NCBI GenBank assembly: GCA_027576995.1
Contig: JANBQC010000012.1
Location: 62,001 to 126,000, forward strand
Direction of reading: 5' to 3'
DNA: 64,000 nucleotides
DNA from: Dimargaris cristalligena
Taxonomy: Eukaryota > Kickxellomycota > Dimargaritomycetes > Dimargaritales > Dimargaritaceae
Below are positions 63,699-64,000 of this stretch, one piece after another (the first letter of the stretch is position 1; every line of letters begins with the position of its first letter). The translations under genes were made by a program, and so were the position numbers. The notes below the pieces were generated by a model, which saw only the letters and a program-made list of their open reading frames with translations, was not told the DNA's origin and did no database searches.

Positions 63699-64000
63699 AG
63701 TAAAAGCCGCTGGTATGGCCCCTTAGTTGAAAGGACCAACCCAGGAAGCGAGCCAGAGGGGTCCGGGTTTCTGGGTTATTTCTTTCTGATCTCGCTGGGA
63801 AATGGTATAAATTCCGGACACTACTGTGAAATTGGAAGCAATAGAACGTGGAGACCAGCCCTCCCCCCCCCGCGTCACGGCTCGATTGTACACTAATGTA
63901 GCCCACTTAAAATTGGGCCATCGGACCAGTATCGGCCGATCATTTCTACAGTCCTATCACTCCCCTGTATACCCTTTATCCGCTAGCCGAAGGAATAGAT

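Larger units (their letters stand above)
60863..64000. other. Zinc-finger gene upstream region, no further gene
   Basis: Three kilobases of A/G-rich sequence with no frame I can support. Holds GA microsatellites and presumably the promoter of the zinc-finger gene. Short frames at 63493-63906 and 61583-62175 on the minus strand reflect the purine-rich strand bias. Confidence 0.5.

Overview
The window looks like nuclear DNA of an early-diverging fungus. The genes are eukaryotic, with spliceosomal introns (mostly GTAAGT donors and TAG acceptors), a cytosolic ribosomal protein uL2, an Atg13 autophagy adaptor, a metacaspase and a Rec8 meiotic cohesin. Coding DNA is rich in G and C, while the spacers are A/T-rich and long, with microsatellites and mobile elements. 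A zygomycete-grade lineage (for example Zoopagomycota) is my best guess. That placement rests on gene style only.

Layout, left to right. 1-9.1 kb: no gene I can support; one 138-bp inverted-repeat element (MITE). 9.1-12.05 kb (-): seven-exon SAP-domain protein kinase with a displaced catalytic lysine. 13.6-14.0 kb (-): two phase-compatible exons of an unrecognised gene. 15.0-17.4 kb (-): five-exon aldonolactone oxidase of the ALO/GULO type. 18.0-20.4 kb: a CpG-poor, A/T-rich island of decayed Ty3/gypsy sequence with a solo LTR and its 5-bp target duplication, ending at a tRNA-Lys(CTT). 22.5-26.3 kb (+): ATG13. 28.9-30.5 kb (+): DUF4436-like membrane protein. 31.0-31.25 kb: two more 138-bp elements joined head to tail. 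35.0-36.4 kb (+): secreted Ala/Thr-rich repeat protein. 37.2-38.7 kb (-): metacaspase. 39.65-40.7 kb (-): acidic zinc-finger protein. 41.55-41.8 kb (-): small secreted protein. 44.9-45.7 kb (+): RPL2/uL2. 46.8-47.9 kb (+): CIA30-domain protein. 48.1-52.6 kb (-): REC8 in 13 small exons, not visible as one reading frame. 55.9-57.7 kb (+): mitochondrial L-threonine 3-dehydrogenase. 59.6-60.9 kb (-): two-finger C2H2 transcription factor.

The genes are individually transcribed and do not form a functional cluster. ALO and threonine dehydrogenase are metabolic and mitochondrial; Atg13 and the metacaspase act in starvation and stress; Rec8 points to a sexual cycle. The most notable observations are the reconstructed REC8, the WNK-like lysine arrangement in the SAP kinase, the TA-flanked 138-bp MITE family, and the CpG-depleted retroelement island, which suggests DNA methylation or a related mutation process. 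Exon borders come from reading phase, splice signals and family motifs by eye, without transcripts.
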